Positions 33,599 to 42,386 of a DNA stretch of 64,000 nt are shown here, one piece after another. Below the pieces are notes generated by a model that made no database searches, was not told the origin of the DNA, and was given only the letters and a program-made list of their open reading frames with translations. The position numbers were made by a program, and so were the translations under genes. Source of the stretch: JANNVZ01 sp046155615 (GTDB taxonomy: Bacteria > Bacteroidota > Bacteroidia > Flavobacteriales_D > Sanyastnellaceae); contig JBJXFP010000083.1 of NCBI GenBank assembly GCA_046155615.1, positions 60,102-124,101 of the forward strand, read 5' to 3'. The number at the start of each line of letters is the position of its first letter. Within the stretch, counting starts at the first letter, position 1.

Positions 33599-34636
33599 AT
33601 GAAACAAACACTGATTGCAATTACAGCATTTGCGGCCCTGAGCATTGCACAGGTACAGACGCTTGGACAGGCATTCGCCAATGCGGGTGAGTACTTAGAT
33701 TTTTTGAACAAACAAAGTGAACCCGTAACCAAGGATATGTGGGACTATACAAGCAGTGTAGCGCGCAGCAAAGGAGCCAGAAAAATTGAGAACAAGCGCA
33801 AAGACGTAGTAGAGCAAATAGCTGCTGCAAAAAAGAATGTGGGAGCACGGCCCTCATACAAAGGGCAGGACTATATCAAAGATGCCTTCATCAACTACCT
33901 CACACTGAACCGCGATATACTGAATGATGATTATGAAAAAATAGTGAATATGGAGGAAGTGGCCGAGCAGAGCTACGACCTGATGGAGGCCTACATGATG
34001 GTGCAGGATCAGGTGAATGAAAAGATGCACCAAACAGGCGATTCATTACATGCAGAAGTGGTGAAGTTCGCGGCTGAAAATGGAATTACCCTCACTGAAG
34101 GACAAAGCAAGACAAGTGAAAAGCTAAAGCGCGCTGCACTTGCATTTGACTACCACGATCCGCTTTATCTCATCTTTTTCAAAGCATTCATACAGGAAAC
34201 AAATTTCCTGAATGCATTGGCAATAAAAGACCTCGCGGCTGCCGATCAGGCAAAGAGTGCTTTGTTAGAGGCTGCAGAAGAAGGGCTTGAAAAATTGAAA
34301 GCCATAAAAGCATTCGAAAGCGATGGTTCACTCAAACTTGCTACAATGGACATACTGAAATTTTACAAGAAGGAAGCTACTGTGGATTTTGCCAGCGTAC
34401 TTGATTTCTACACTAAGCAAGACACTTTTAATCGAGTGGATGAAGCCATGAAGAAGAAAAAGAAATCGGAAATGACCAAGGCAGACACGGATGAATTCAA
34501 CAAAGCAGTGAATGAATACAATGCAGCGGTGAAAGCATACAACACCACCAATAGTGATTTGAATACAGAAAGAGGAAAGCAACTCAATAACTGGAACAAA
34601 GCCAAAGAAGATTTTTTGCAGAAGCACGCTGCATAA
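33599..34636 (+). CDS. LIC11966 family surface protein
   Basis: A 345-residue exported helical protein. Signal peptide to ~residue 24 (TLGQAFA). Core features of the LIC11966 family are visible: EYLDFLNKQSEPVTKDMW, YTSSVARSKGARKIENKRKD, YLTLNRDILNDDYEKIVNMEEVAEQSYD split by loops, and a C-terminal Lys-rich helix. Function unknown. It directly follows the Prc-like protease, making a likely two-gene unit, and is closed by a strong terminator. The ATG at 33599 is preferred; upstream in-frame codons run into the peptidase. Confidence 0.85.
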   Translation: MKQTLIAITAFAALSIAQVQTLGQAFANAGEYLDFLNKQSEPVTKDMWDYTSSVARSKGARKIENKRKDVVEQIAAAKKNVGARPSYKGQDYIKDAFINYLTLNRDILNDDYEKIVNMEEVAEQSYDLMEAYMMVQDQVNEKMHQTGDSLHAEVVKFAAENGITLTEGQSKTSEKLKRAALAFDYHDPLYLIFFKAFIQETNFLNALAIKDLAAADQAKSALLEAAEEGLEKLKAIKAFESDGSLKLATMDILKFYKKEATVDFASVLDFYTKQDTFNRVDEAMKKKKKSEMTKADTDEFNKAVNEYNAAVKAYNTTNSDLNTERGKQLNNWNKAKEDFLQKHAA

Positions 34637-34661
34637 TGACATGATTGCGGATGATTGACTA

Positions 34662-34690
34662 AAACGGAGCCATCAGGCTCCGTTTCTTTT
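34662..34690 (+). terminator. Intrinsic terminator
   Basis: AAACGGAGCC (34662-34671) / GGCTCCGTTT (34676-34685), loop ATCA, followed by CTTTT. It ends the S41-LIC11966 unit. Confidence 0.9.
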
Positions 34691-34751
34691 ATAGAGCTGA
34701 TGAAAGTTTTTAAGTTCATCCACACCCAACCACCTAAACTATACTTGTCGC

Positions 34752-36575
34752 ATGGCTCTCACTTTTCATCAAATTTTTAATAGCATACTCATCAAGAGTA
34801 TTTGGCTATTCGCATTTACATGCTGCCAAGCAATGTCTGCTCAGCTCCATGTACAAGTGGAGACTACCAATCTTTCTGATGAAATAAGAGATGGAGTAGC
34901 GTGGGCCACGGTATCCAAAGGATTTGCCCCATTCAGCTATAAATGGACCAACAATGCCACTGCACTGCACAGCGCCACCAGCGAAGCACTCAATGAAGGA
35001 GTGGCCTACCAAATCACCGTGACAGATGCAAAGGGTCAGTCAGTCACCAGCACATTCGAAATAGAACCAAATTCAATTGAAGAAAAACTCAACGCTGCTT
35101 TCATACCATTGGTAGATGCGTTGTCTGCAGTTTTTTTATGGGATCCGTTTGCTGCCATTGGCATTTACGATCCAGTAGTTTACAAAGCTGATGAAACTCC
35201 TCTCTTGCATCCCAATGGCGACCCGGTAACACAAGACTGCTGGCTGGTGGTAGTGCTCCTGATTGGTGCTGCGTTGTGGTTTACATTTTATTTTGGATTC
35301 ATCAATGTGCGTGCGTTCAAACATGCAGTACACCTCACCATGGGCAGATATGCAAGGCCGGAAGACAAAGGCGAGGTGTCGCAGTTTCAGGCACTCACTG
35401 CTGCACTCAGTGGCACACTTGGGTTGGGAAATATTTCACTTGTGGCCGTTGCCATAGCAGTAGGCGGGCCGGGCGCCACCTTTTGGATGATAGTAGCAGG
35501 CCTCATTGGCATGAGCAGCAAATTCATTGAGTGTACCCTGGGTGTGAAGTACAGAAATATTGATAACAAGGGAGAAGTGAGTGGCGGCCCGATGTATTAC
35601 TTATCCAAAGGACTTGCAAAGCGCAACATGAAGGGAATTGGCAAAGTGCTGGCAGTACTATTTGCCATCATGTGTGTGGGTGGCACTTTGGGCGGAGGCA
35701 ATATGATTCAGGCAAATCAGGCTTTTGCACAGGTCAAAGAAACTTTTGGCAATGATGCCGTTTCATCGTTGTGGTTTGGAGTGGCCATGGCCTTACTCAT
35801 AGGTCTTGTTATAGTGGGCGGCATCAAATCCATAGCACGTGTTACAGACAAACTCATTCCGGTTGCGGTAGTAGTTTATTGCCTTTTTGCTCTCATCATC
35901 ATAGGCGCCAACATCACGCACATCGGTGATGCTTTTGCACAAATATGGAATGGTGCATTTCATCCCGATGCCATGAAAGGCGGCTTCATGGGTGTGATGC
36001 TCATGGGATTTCGCAGAGCCAGTTTTAGCAACGAGGCAGGCATAGGCAGCGCAAGCATTGCGCACAGTGCCAGTAAAACGGATCGTCCAGTGAGCGAAGG
36101 TTTGGTGTCATTGCTGGAGCCATTCATAGATACAGTAATTGTATGCACCATGACTGCACTGGTACTTGTGTTCACAGGCTATGCGGTAAATCCGCAAGGC
36201 ATGACGGGCAGCGCACTCACCAACGCAGCCTTCACCAGCATGTTCCCGTGGTTCGATTGGGTGTTGCTCTTTTCCATCATCATGTTTGCTTATGCCACCA
36301 TGATATCGTGGAGCTACTATGGTATGAAGTCCTGGGCCTATCTCTTTGGCGAAAAGAAATGGACCAAACAAATATTCAACATCCTCTTCATGGCATGTAC
36401 AGTAGTAGGCACTGTGAGCGGCCTTGGTGCAGTTGTAGATTTTTCTGACATGATGATTTTGGGTATGGCATTCCCTAATATCATAGGCCTGCTCATCATG
36501 AGTAAAGAGGTGAAGGCAGACCTGCGTCAATACATGGCCGACTTGAAGGCCGGAGTCATTGTGAGGTATAAGTAA
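34752..36575 (+). CDS. Sodium:alanine symporter (AGCS) with exported N-terminal domain
   Basis: A 607-residue protein. The last ~450 residues are an AGCS amino acid:cation symporter (GTLGLGNISLVAVAIAVGGP, FWMIVAGLIGMSSKFIE, RRASFSNEAGIGSASIAH). AGCS members are normally ~450-480 residues. Here a signal peptide is followed by a ~85-residue SprB/Ig-like domain (VAWATVSKGFAPFSYKWTNN, YQITVTDAKGQSVTSTF), then the transporter. The extra domain should face the periplasm and might bind a substrate or anchor the carrier. Confidence 0.88.
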   Translation: MALTFHQIFNSILIKSIWLFAFTCCQAMSAQLHVQVETTNLSDEIRDGVAWATVSKGFAPFSYKWTNNATALHSATSEALNEGVAYQITVTDAKGQSVTSTFEIEPNSIEEKLNAAFIPLVDALSAVFLWDPFAAIGIYDPVVYKADETPLLHPNGDPVTQDCWLVVVLLIGAALWFTFYFGFINVRAFKHAVHLTMGRYARPEDKGEVSQFQALTAALSGTLGLGNISLVAVAIAVGGPGATFWMIVAGLIGMSSKFIECTLGVKYRNIDNKGEVSGGPMYYLSKGLAKRNMKGIGKVLAVLFAIMCVGGTLGGGNMIQANQAFAQVKETFGNDAVSSLWFGVAMALLIGLVIVGGIKSIARVTDKLIPVAVVVYCLFALIIIGANITHIGDAFAQIWNGAFHPDAMKGGFMGVMLMGFRRASFSNEAGIGSASIAHSASKTDRPVSEGLVSLLEPFIDTVIVCTMTALVLVFTGYAVNPQGMTGSALTNAAFTSMFPWFDWVLLFSIIMFAYATMISWSYYGMKSWAYLFGEKKWTKQIFNILFMACTVVGTVSGLGAVVDFSDMMILGMAFPNIIGLLIMSKEVKADLRQYMADLKAGVIVRYK

Positions 36576-36584
36576 TTTTGGAAA

Positions 36585-37553
36585 ATGAGTTGGAAAAATC
36601 GCTTTCAAGACTGGCTTGAGTTCACTACCGCTGAGCGCAAAGGCATTTTTGTTCTCATTGCCTTGCTGGTAGTGTTGATGATTTACAACTATGCTGCACC
36701 ATACATCTTTCAAGCTGACCTTACTGACATAAGCCAGCACAAAACAGAAATTGAGGCCTGGCTGGCTAAAGCAGAGAGCCAACAGAGCAGCTCACAAACT
36801 GATTTCACATCACTTGCATTGCAGCGCGACAAGAGGGCAGGGCAGGAGCTGTTCCTATTCAATCCCAACACAGCCACTGATGAAGATTGGAAAAAACTTG
36901 GTTTTTCAGAAAAACAAATTGGCAGCATTCGCAAATACATGAGCAAGGCCGGTGACTTCAAAATAAAAAGTGACCTAAGCAAAGTGTTTGTGATAAGTGC
37001 CGAAGCCTATGAAATGCTCTATCCGTACATCAACCTGCCTGAAGGCCTTTCCAGCACTCAGCATGAAACAAGCATGTACAATAGTTACAGCAAAGATTCC
37101 GCAAGCACATGGAATAAATCTGGTGTGGCTTACGCTAAACCAGACTACAGCAATTTGAAAATTGAACTCAATTCTGCTGATACCACCTCGCTGAAAAAGT
37201 TGAAAGGCGTAGGCAGTTTTATAGCAAGAAAAATAATTGAGTCAAGAGAAAAGTTCGGAGGCTTCTACTCAGTGGATCAATTGGAAGGCGTGTATAGAAT
37301 GACGCCAGAGTTGATAGATTCTATCCGTCCCAACTTGTTGGTAGATGTAAATCTGATAAGAAAAATAAATGTGAACACGGCCACCTTCGACCAACTGAAC
37401 AACCACCCGATGATAGACCGCTCACAAGCCAACGGACTGATAGCCTATCGCAACATGCACGGCCCTTTCAAAACGCTTGAAGGCATCAAGAAATGTGTAA
37501 TGATTGATGATGCTGCTTATGAAAAGGTGAAGTGGTATTTGAAGGTAGAATAA
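36585..37553 (+). CDS. Helix-hairpin-helix protein, ComEA-like
   Basis: A 322-residue protein with a single N-terminal membrane helix (GIFVLIALLVVLMIYNY), a central linker, and three helix-hairpin-helix domains: LFLFNPNTATDEDWKKLG, IELNSADTTSLKKLKGVG and INVNTATFDQLNNHP. ComEA-type proteins bind DNA; this one could take up or anchor DNA at the envelope. 9 bp after the symporter gene. Confidence 0.88.
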   Translation: MSWKNRFQDWLEFTTAERKGIFVLIALLVVLMIYNYAAPYIFQADLTDISQHKTEIEAWLAKAESQQSSSQTDFTSLALQRDKRAGQELFLFNPNTATDEDWKKLGFSEKQIGSIRKYMSKAGDFKIKSDLSKVFVISAEAYEMLYPYINLPEGLSSTQHETSMYNSYSKDSASTWNKSGVAYAKPDYSNLKIELNSADTTSLKKLKGVGSFIARKIIESREKFGGFYSVDQLEGVYRMTPELIDSIRPNLLVDVNLIRKINVNTATFDQLNNHPMIDRSQANGLIAYRNMHGPFKTLEGIKKCVMIDDAAYEKVKWYLKVE

Positions 37554-37580
37554 AATCAAATTTACGCGAAAAATTTCCCA

Positions 37581-38111
37581 ATGCCCCTCTCCCAAAAAAT
37601 CACCACCACCATCATTGATGTTCCGGACTTCCCTAAGCCGGGCATCATCTACAAGGACATCACACCAATTTTTCAGAATCCGCAACTGAGCAATGAGATA
37701 TTGGATGAGTTGGTGAAAATCTATTCCACAGAAAAAATTGATGCTGTGGTGGGCCTTGAAAGTCGCGGTTTTCTGTTTGGTATGCCACTCGCCTTGCGCT
37801 TGCATGTGCCATTTGTGCTCATAAGAAAGAAGAACAAATTGCCACGTGAGCGCTACACGGTTGCGTACGAATTGGAGTATGGGCAGAATGTGATAGAGAT
37901 GCACAAGGATGCATTGCAACCCATGCAGCGGGTGTTGATACACGATGATGTGCTTGCCACAGGCGGAACAGCTACAGCCGCTGCGCAGCTTGTTCAGATG
38001 GCTGGAGGTGTAATAGCAGGCTTTTCTTTCCTTACCGAGTTGGGTTTCTTGCAAGGCAGGGAAAGACTTTCAGCCTACTCCAATCACATAACTACATTCG
38101 CCACCTTCTAA
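37581..38111 (+). CDS. apt: Adenine phosphoribosyltransferase
   Basis: A 176-residue Apt with PGIIYKDITPIF, the flexible loop around PRERYTVAYELEYG and PRPP motif VLIHDDVLATGGTA. It salvages adenine to AMP. 27 bp after the helix-hairpin-helix gene. Confidence 0.96.
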   Translation: MPLSQKITTTIIDVPDFPKPGIIYKDITPIFQNPQLSNEILDELVKIYSTEKIDAVVGLESRGFLFGMPLALRLHVPFVLIRKKNKLPRERYTVAYELEYGQNVIEMHKDALQPMQRVLIHDDVLATGGTATAAAQLVQMAGGVIAGFSFLTELGFLQGRERLSAYSNHITTFATF

Positions 38112-38212
38112 CCAAACAATCAGCAACGGTAAAACTTTACCACCAACCGAGTCAACATAAGCTCGACTGGTAGTGCAATAAATAATCAGTTGTTCAAGAC
38201 CCATACAAAGCC

Positions 38213-39352
38213 ATGAACTTTGAGAAATCAGAAAGTCAGAAAATGATAGCGCAGATGGTGCGCGATTTTGCAGAAAAGGAAATACGCCCCCATGTGATGT
38301 TGTGGGACGAGTCGCAGGAATTTCCAAAAGAACTGTTCCATAAAATGGGTGAACTTGGACTGTTGGGTGTGCTGGTGCCGGAGGAATACGGAGGCGCAGG
38401 TCTTGGCTATTTCGAATACATATCTGTGATAGAAGAAATATCGAAAGTCTGTGGCTCGATAGGCCTCAGTACTGCCGCTCACAATTCGCTGTGCACCAAT
38501 CATATACTTGAGTATGGAAATGAAGAACAGAAGAAAAAATACTTACCCAAATTAGCCAGTGGCCAGTGGATAGGGGCATGGGGCCTGACCGAAGCAGGCA
38601 CCGGCAGCGATGCCATGCGTATGAAGTGCACCGCACTTCAGGATGGCGACTATTGGGTAATCAACGGAACGAAGAACTGGATAACGCACGGCATCAGTGG
38701 TGATGTAGCGGTAGTACTTGCCCGCACCGGTGAACTGCTCGACACCAAAGGCATCACAACATTTGTAGTAGAACGCGGCACGCCTGGTTTTTCCGGTGGC
38801 AAAAAAGAAAACAAACTCGGGATGCGTGCATCAGAAACAGCCGAAATGATTTTTGACAATTGCCGCATTCACAAGAGTCAGGTGTTGGGCGAAATAGGCA
38901 ATGGATTTCAACAGGCCATGAAAGTGCTCGATGGTGGTCGCATCAGTATTGGCACACTGGCGTTGGGAATTGCAAAAGGTGCCATGGAAGCATCGGTGAA
39001 GTATTCAAAGGAACGGGAACAATTTGGCCAAACCATCTCAAACTATCAAGCCATCAGTTTCAAGTTGGCAGATATGGCTGCTGAAATCGAAGCTGCCGAA
39101 ATGCTTCTCTATCAGGCTGCGGATTTGAAGAACAGAAAAAAACCCATGACCAAAGAGTCAGCCATGGCCAAATACTACGCATCTGAAGTTAGTGTGCGTG
39201 TAAGCACTGATGCGGTTCAGATTTTTGGAGGCTATGGCTATACCAAAGATTTTCCAGTAGAAAAATTCTACCGCGATTCTAAACTCTGCACCATTGGCGA
39301 AGGCACATCTGAGATTCAGAAGATTGTTATCTCAAGGGAGATATTGAAGTAG
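38213..39352 (+). CDS. Acyl-CoA dehydrogenase
   Basis: A 379-residue ACAD: ALTEAGTGSDA-like motif (GLTEAGTGSDAMRM), FAD-binding WITHG, and C-terminal GGYGYTKDFPVEKFYRD with catalytic Glu in CTIGEGTSEIQ. It oxidises short or branched acyl-CoA with FAD and passes electrons to ETF. The catalytic Glu position is that of short-chain and isovaleryl types. Branched acyl-CoA use would fit the dehydrogenase and icmF in the window. Confidence 0.93.
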   Translation: MNFEKSESQKMIAQMVRDFAEKEIRPHVMLWDESQEFPKELFHKMGELGLLGVLVPEEYGGAGLGYFEYISVIEEISKVCGSIGLSTAAHNSLCTNHILEYGNEEQKKKYLPKLASGQWIGAWGLTEAGTGSDAMRMKCTALQDGDYWVINGTKNWITHGISGDVAVVLARTGELLDTKGITTFVVERGTPGFSGGKKENKLGMRASETAEMIFDNCRIHKSQVLGEIGNGFQQAMKVLDGGRISIGTLALGIAKGAMEASVKYSKEREQFGQTISNYQAISFKLADMAAEIEAAEMLLYQAADLKNRKKPMTKESAMAKYYASEVSVRVSTDAVQIFGGYGYTKDFPVEKFYRDSKLCTIGEGTSEIQKIVISREILK

Positions 39353-39364
39353 CGCTCTTTCCTC

Positions 39365-40237
39365 TCAAACGAAAGCAAGCAAGACTATAGCAAATATTGA
39401 CAGGGCTATGCCGATGAGGTTGGCCTTGTTTGGTTTTTCGCGGAACAGAAGCAGTGCACCAAGTGCTGCTATCAGCACCACTGCCAGGTTGTTGATGCAA
39501 AGTGTAATGCTTCGAGAAAACAAGCCTTGCTCATAAGCCATTACTAAAAAATAGACAGAGCCATAGTTGACTAAGCCAAGCACAAGGCCGCCCAGCACAT
39601 CCTTCATGCTCAGGTGCAGTGTTCTGCGGAGCACTTGGTATGCTACTAAACAAATACCACTCAGTGCGGCTACCCCAAACGCCAGGCAAGGGAACAACTC
39701 GCGTTCATATTCATGCATTGTAAAAGATGAGAGGTAAGCGATGCCAAAATCTACAGCAGTGCTGCCAAGCAGAATTAGCAATGGCCACACTAAGTATCTG
39801 GTTTGAAATTTTTGCCCATCACTCTGCAGTGAAGCAAATACAACACCTGCCAAGGCAGCAATGAGAGCCACAGCTTTCAGCATTGAAAATTTTTCATCAG
39901 GTACTACCAAAACAAAAATGACAGCGGCAAGTGCCAGTGACATTTTACTTGCTATGGTGGCAACACTCACACCCACACGCTGCGCAGTGATGGCCATCAG
40001 GTAAAAAGTGGAAAGGAATATGAGGCCAAGTGATAGTCCGCCAACCGACCACACAGGCAATTGTATAGCAGATGAAACAGCAGCGGACAGGTCGCTCACC
40101 ATGAGCACTCCGAACGCAAAGGCCGTGATGTAATTCACCACCAACGCAGGAAATGTGTTTACACCTTTCCGTTCGAAGACTTTGAAGAGCAGATAAATGG
40201 CAGCATTGGTAAGAACGCTGAAGAATAGATAAATCAT
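39365..40237 (-). CDS. EamA/DMT family transporter
   Basis: A 290-residue protein with ten predicted membrane helices in two EamA repeats (each ends in a helix such as GLSLGLIFLSTFYLMAIT and LVLGLVNYGSVYFLVMA). It is a drug/metabolite exporter of unknown substrate. The start overlaps ribD's stop region (40234-40237). Confidence 0.85.
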   Translation of the reverse strand: MIYLFFSVLTNAAIYLLFKVFERKGVNTFPALVVNYITAFAFGVLMVSDLSAAVSSAIQLPVWSVGGLSLGLIFLSTFYLMAITAQRVGVSVATIASKMSLALAAVIFVLVVPDEKFSMLKAVALIAALAGVVFASLQSDGQKFQTRYLVWPLLILLGSTAVDFGIAYLSSFTMHEYERELFPCLAFGVAALSGICLVAYQVLRRTLHLSMKDVLGGLVLGLVNYGSVYFLVMAYEQGLFSRSITLCINNLAVVLIAALGALLLFREKPNKANLIGIALSIFAIVLLAFV

Positions 40238-41301
40238 TTGTTGAAATAAAAATTCAGTGAATCATTGTTTATCATTTCATGGCGTGCTGGATTTTGATTC
40301 AACTCCGGAGCGCGCACACCATTTTTGAAATTGAAACTTCCTGTAAAAACACGGGCCTCATCCCACAAGTCGCTTTCAATAAATTGATGCAGTATAGAAG
40401 CTCCTCCTTCAACCATCACAGACTGAATCTGCAACTGGTACAATACATCCATGACTTCATATAATGCTGCGCTTGATTGGATAGAATGAAACTGAAGCGA
40501 ATCATTAAGCAACATCAATTTCACTTTTCGATCCTCAGTCTGTTGTTTGGTGTGAAAGAACAACAACGTCTTTGCCTCATTATTCAGCACAGTTGAATCA
40601 GGCGGTACATCAAGTGCATTGGTGAGTACTACCCTTAGCGGATTGTTTCCCAATACGTGCCGCACGGTGAGTGAGGGATTGTCGAGCCGCACTGTATTGC
40701 TGCCCACAAGTAATGCTTGCTCTTGAGATCGCCATAAGTGCACTAATCTGCGGGATGCGTCATCGGTTATCCAACCCACTGCGCGCTCTTCATTCAATCT
40801 AATTTTATCTATGTATCCATCATTGGTCTTTGCCCATTTCAGGATGATGTAAGGCCGTTGCTTTTGGTGCCACGTATAAAATCTTCTGTTCAGACGCAGA
40901 CATTCATCCTCCAAAACATTTTCAACCAATTCAATTCCTGCTTCGTGCAATTTCTGAATGCCTCTTCCTGCCACTAATGGATTTGTGTCTCTACTCCCGA
41001 TAACAACACATTTGAATCTCTTTTCAATTATTAAATCAGCACAAGGATCCGTTTTGCCATGATGCGCGCAGGGTTCGAGGTTTACATATAGCGTGGATGC
41101 CCTCAGCAGTTGTTGGTCACTCACATTGTTTATAGCATTCACTTCTGCATGTGGGCCACCATATTGTCGGTGAAATCCTTCGCCAATTATTTTACCATCA
41201 TGTACCACTACGCAGCCCACCAAAGGATTTGGCGCAACGTTTCCCAGACCATTTGCTGCAAGTTGCAGGCAACGGTTCATAAATGTTTCGTGATTTTGCA
41301 T
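40234..41301 (-). CDS. ribD: Bifunctional riboflavin deaminase/reductase RibD
   Basis: A 355-residue RibD. The N-terminal deaminase has HAEVNAI and PCAHHGKTDPC zinc ligands; the C-terminal reductase has VGSNTVRLDNPSLTVR and MVEGGASILHQF. It performs two steps after GTP cyclohydrolase II in riboflavin synthesis. Overlaps the EamA gene by 4 bp. Divergent from the TSUP gene. Confidence 0.96.
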   Translation of the reverse strand: MQNHETFMNRCLQLAANGLGNVAPNPLVGCVVVHDGKIIGEGFHRQYGGPHAEVNAINNVSDQQLLRASTLYVNLEPCAHHGKTDPCADLIIEKRFKCVVIGSRDTNPLVAGRGIQKLHEAGIELVENVLEDECLRLNRRFYTWHQKQRPYIILKWAKTNDGYIDKIRLNEERAVGWITDDASRRLVHLWRSQEQALLVGSNTVRLDNPSLTVRHVLGNNPLRVVLTNALDVPPDSTVLNNEAKTLLFFHTKQQTEDRKVKLMLLNDSLQFHSIQSSAALYEVMDVLYQLQIQSVMVEGGASILHQFIESDLWDEARVFTGSFNFKNGVRAPELNQNPARHEMINNDSLNFYFNK

Positions 41302-41363
41302 AGCGCTTCGGCTTGCAATATGTGTGCGAACTATGGCTTCACATTCATTTCATTTGTCCAATC

Positions 41364-42098
41364 ATGTATGTGGAAATTTTGCTCTTCTTTATCATAGCAC
41401 TCATATACAGCAGTGCAGGATTTGGTGGTGGCAGTATGTATCTGGTGGTTCTTTCGGAATCATCGCAAAATCAAACCTTCATTCGCTTCACCGCTTTGAT
41501 GTGTAACGCCATCGTTACAGGCACAAGTAGTTTTGAGTTTGCCATACGCGGCTGGGTTGCATGGCGGCAATTGATAGGCTTGTTATTGTTCAGCACCCCT
41601 ATATGTATTTGGAGTAGCACACTGAGTTTCGAATCGCGCACTTACTCCTTGCTGCTTGGAGCCTGCCTGTTGTTGGCTGCAATAGCCATGCTTAGTCAGA
41701 GAAAAACTCAAGTTGAGAGCAATTACCCACCTGTAAGTAGATGGTGGCACTACCCTGCAAGTGCCGGTATTGGTTTGCTGGCAGGCATTACAGGCATTGG
41801 TGGAGGTATTTATCTCGCGCCACTTTTGCATTTGTCCAATTGGGGCAATGCCAAGCAGATTGCGGCAGCCAGTGCGTTTTTTATTCTCATCAATTCTGTT
41901 GCATCCATCATTACTCAACTCATTACCGAACAAATAATTCTCTCATACATTCACTTGTGGCTTGCACTGGCAGTGATACTTGGCGGCTATTTTGGTTCGC
42001 ATAGCGCAGGCAGTTGGCTCAATCACAAGTGGGTGCGCTACATCACCATTGCCATCATCATTTTTGCCTCCATCAGAATTTTCATCAAACACTTATGA
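41364..42098 (+). CDS. TSUP family (TauE/SafE) transporter
   Basis: A 244-residue TSUP protein with eight helices and GIGGGIYLAPLL, FGGGSMYL repeat motifs. TSUP members export sulfite, sulfoacetate or related anions. The ATG at 41364 gives a proper first helix (EILLFFIIALIYSSAGFGGG). The stop overlaps moaD's start as ATGA (42095-42098), which suggests a link with sulfur or molybdopterin metabolism. Confidence 0.88.
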   Translation: MYVEILLFFIIALIYSSAGFGGGSMYLVVLSESSQNQTFIRFTALMCNAIVTGTSSFEFAIRGWVAWRQLIGLLLFSTPICIWSSTLSFESRTYSLLLGACLLLAAIAMLSQRKTQVESNYPPVSRWWHYPASAGIGLLAGITGIGGGIYLAPLLHLSNWGNAKQIAAASAFFILINSVASIITQLITEQIILSYIHLWLALAVILGGYFGSHSAGSWLNHKWVRYITIAIIIFASIRIFIKHL

Positions 42099-42337
42099 AT
42101 ATAAAATTGCTTGCCTTTGGTATTGCCACTGAAATACTCAATGGACGTAGTATTGAGTTGGAAGTACCTGAAACGATGAGTATTGGCGACTTGCGCAATT
42201 TGCTGGACAAACAATACATCAGACTTAGAGAGCTTAAGTCTTATGCAATTGCCAGAAACAATATCTATGCTTTAGATGATGAAATCATCAGTCAGACGGA
42301 CGAGATAGCAATACTGCCACCTGTAAGCGGAGGATAA
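42095..42337 (+). CDS. moaD: MoaD/ThiS family sulfur carrier
   Basis: An 80-residue ubiquitin-like protein ending in Gly-Gly (LPPVSGG), the sulfur-carrying tail of molybdopterin synthase small subunit. Start ATG overlaps the TSUP stop. No moaE, moaA or other cofactor gene is adjacent, so the partner is unlinked. It could be MoaD or another MoaD-like carrier. Confidence 0.85.
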   Translation: MNIKLLAFGIATEILNGRSIELEVPETMSIGDLRNLLDKQYIRLRELKSYAIARNNIYALDDEIISQTDEIAILPPVSGG

Positions 42338-42386
42338 GCAGGTCAAAACCCGGCACGCATACTTTTACCCAAATATCAATTATTAC

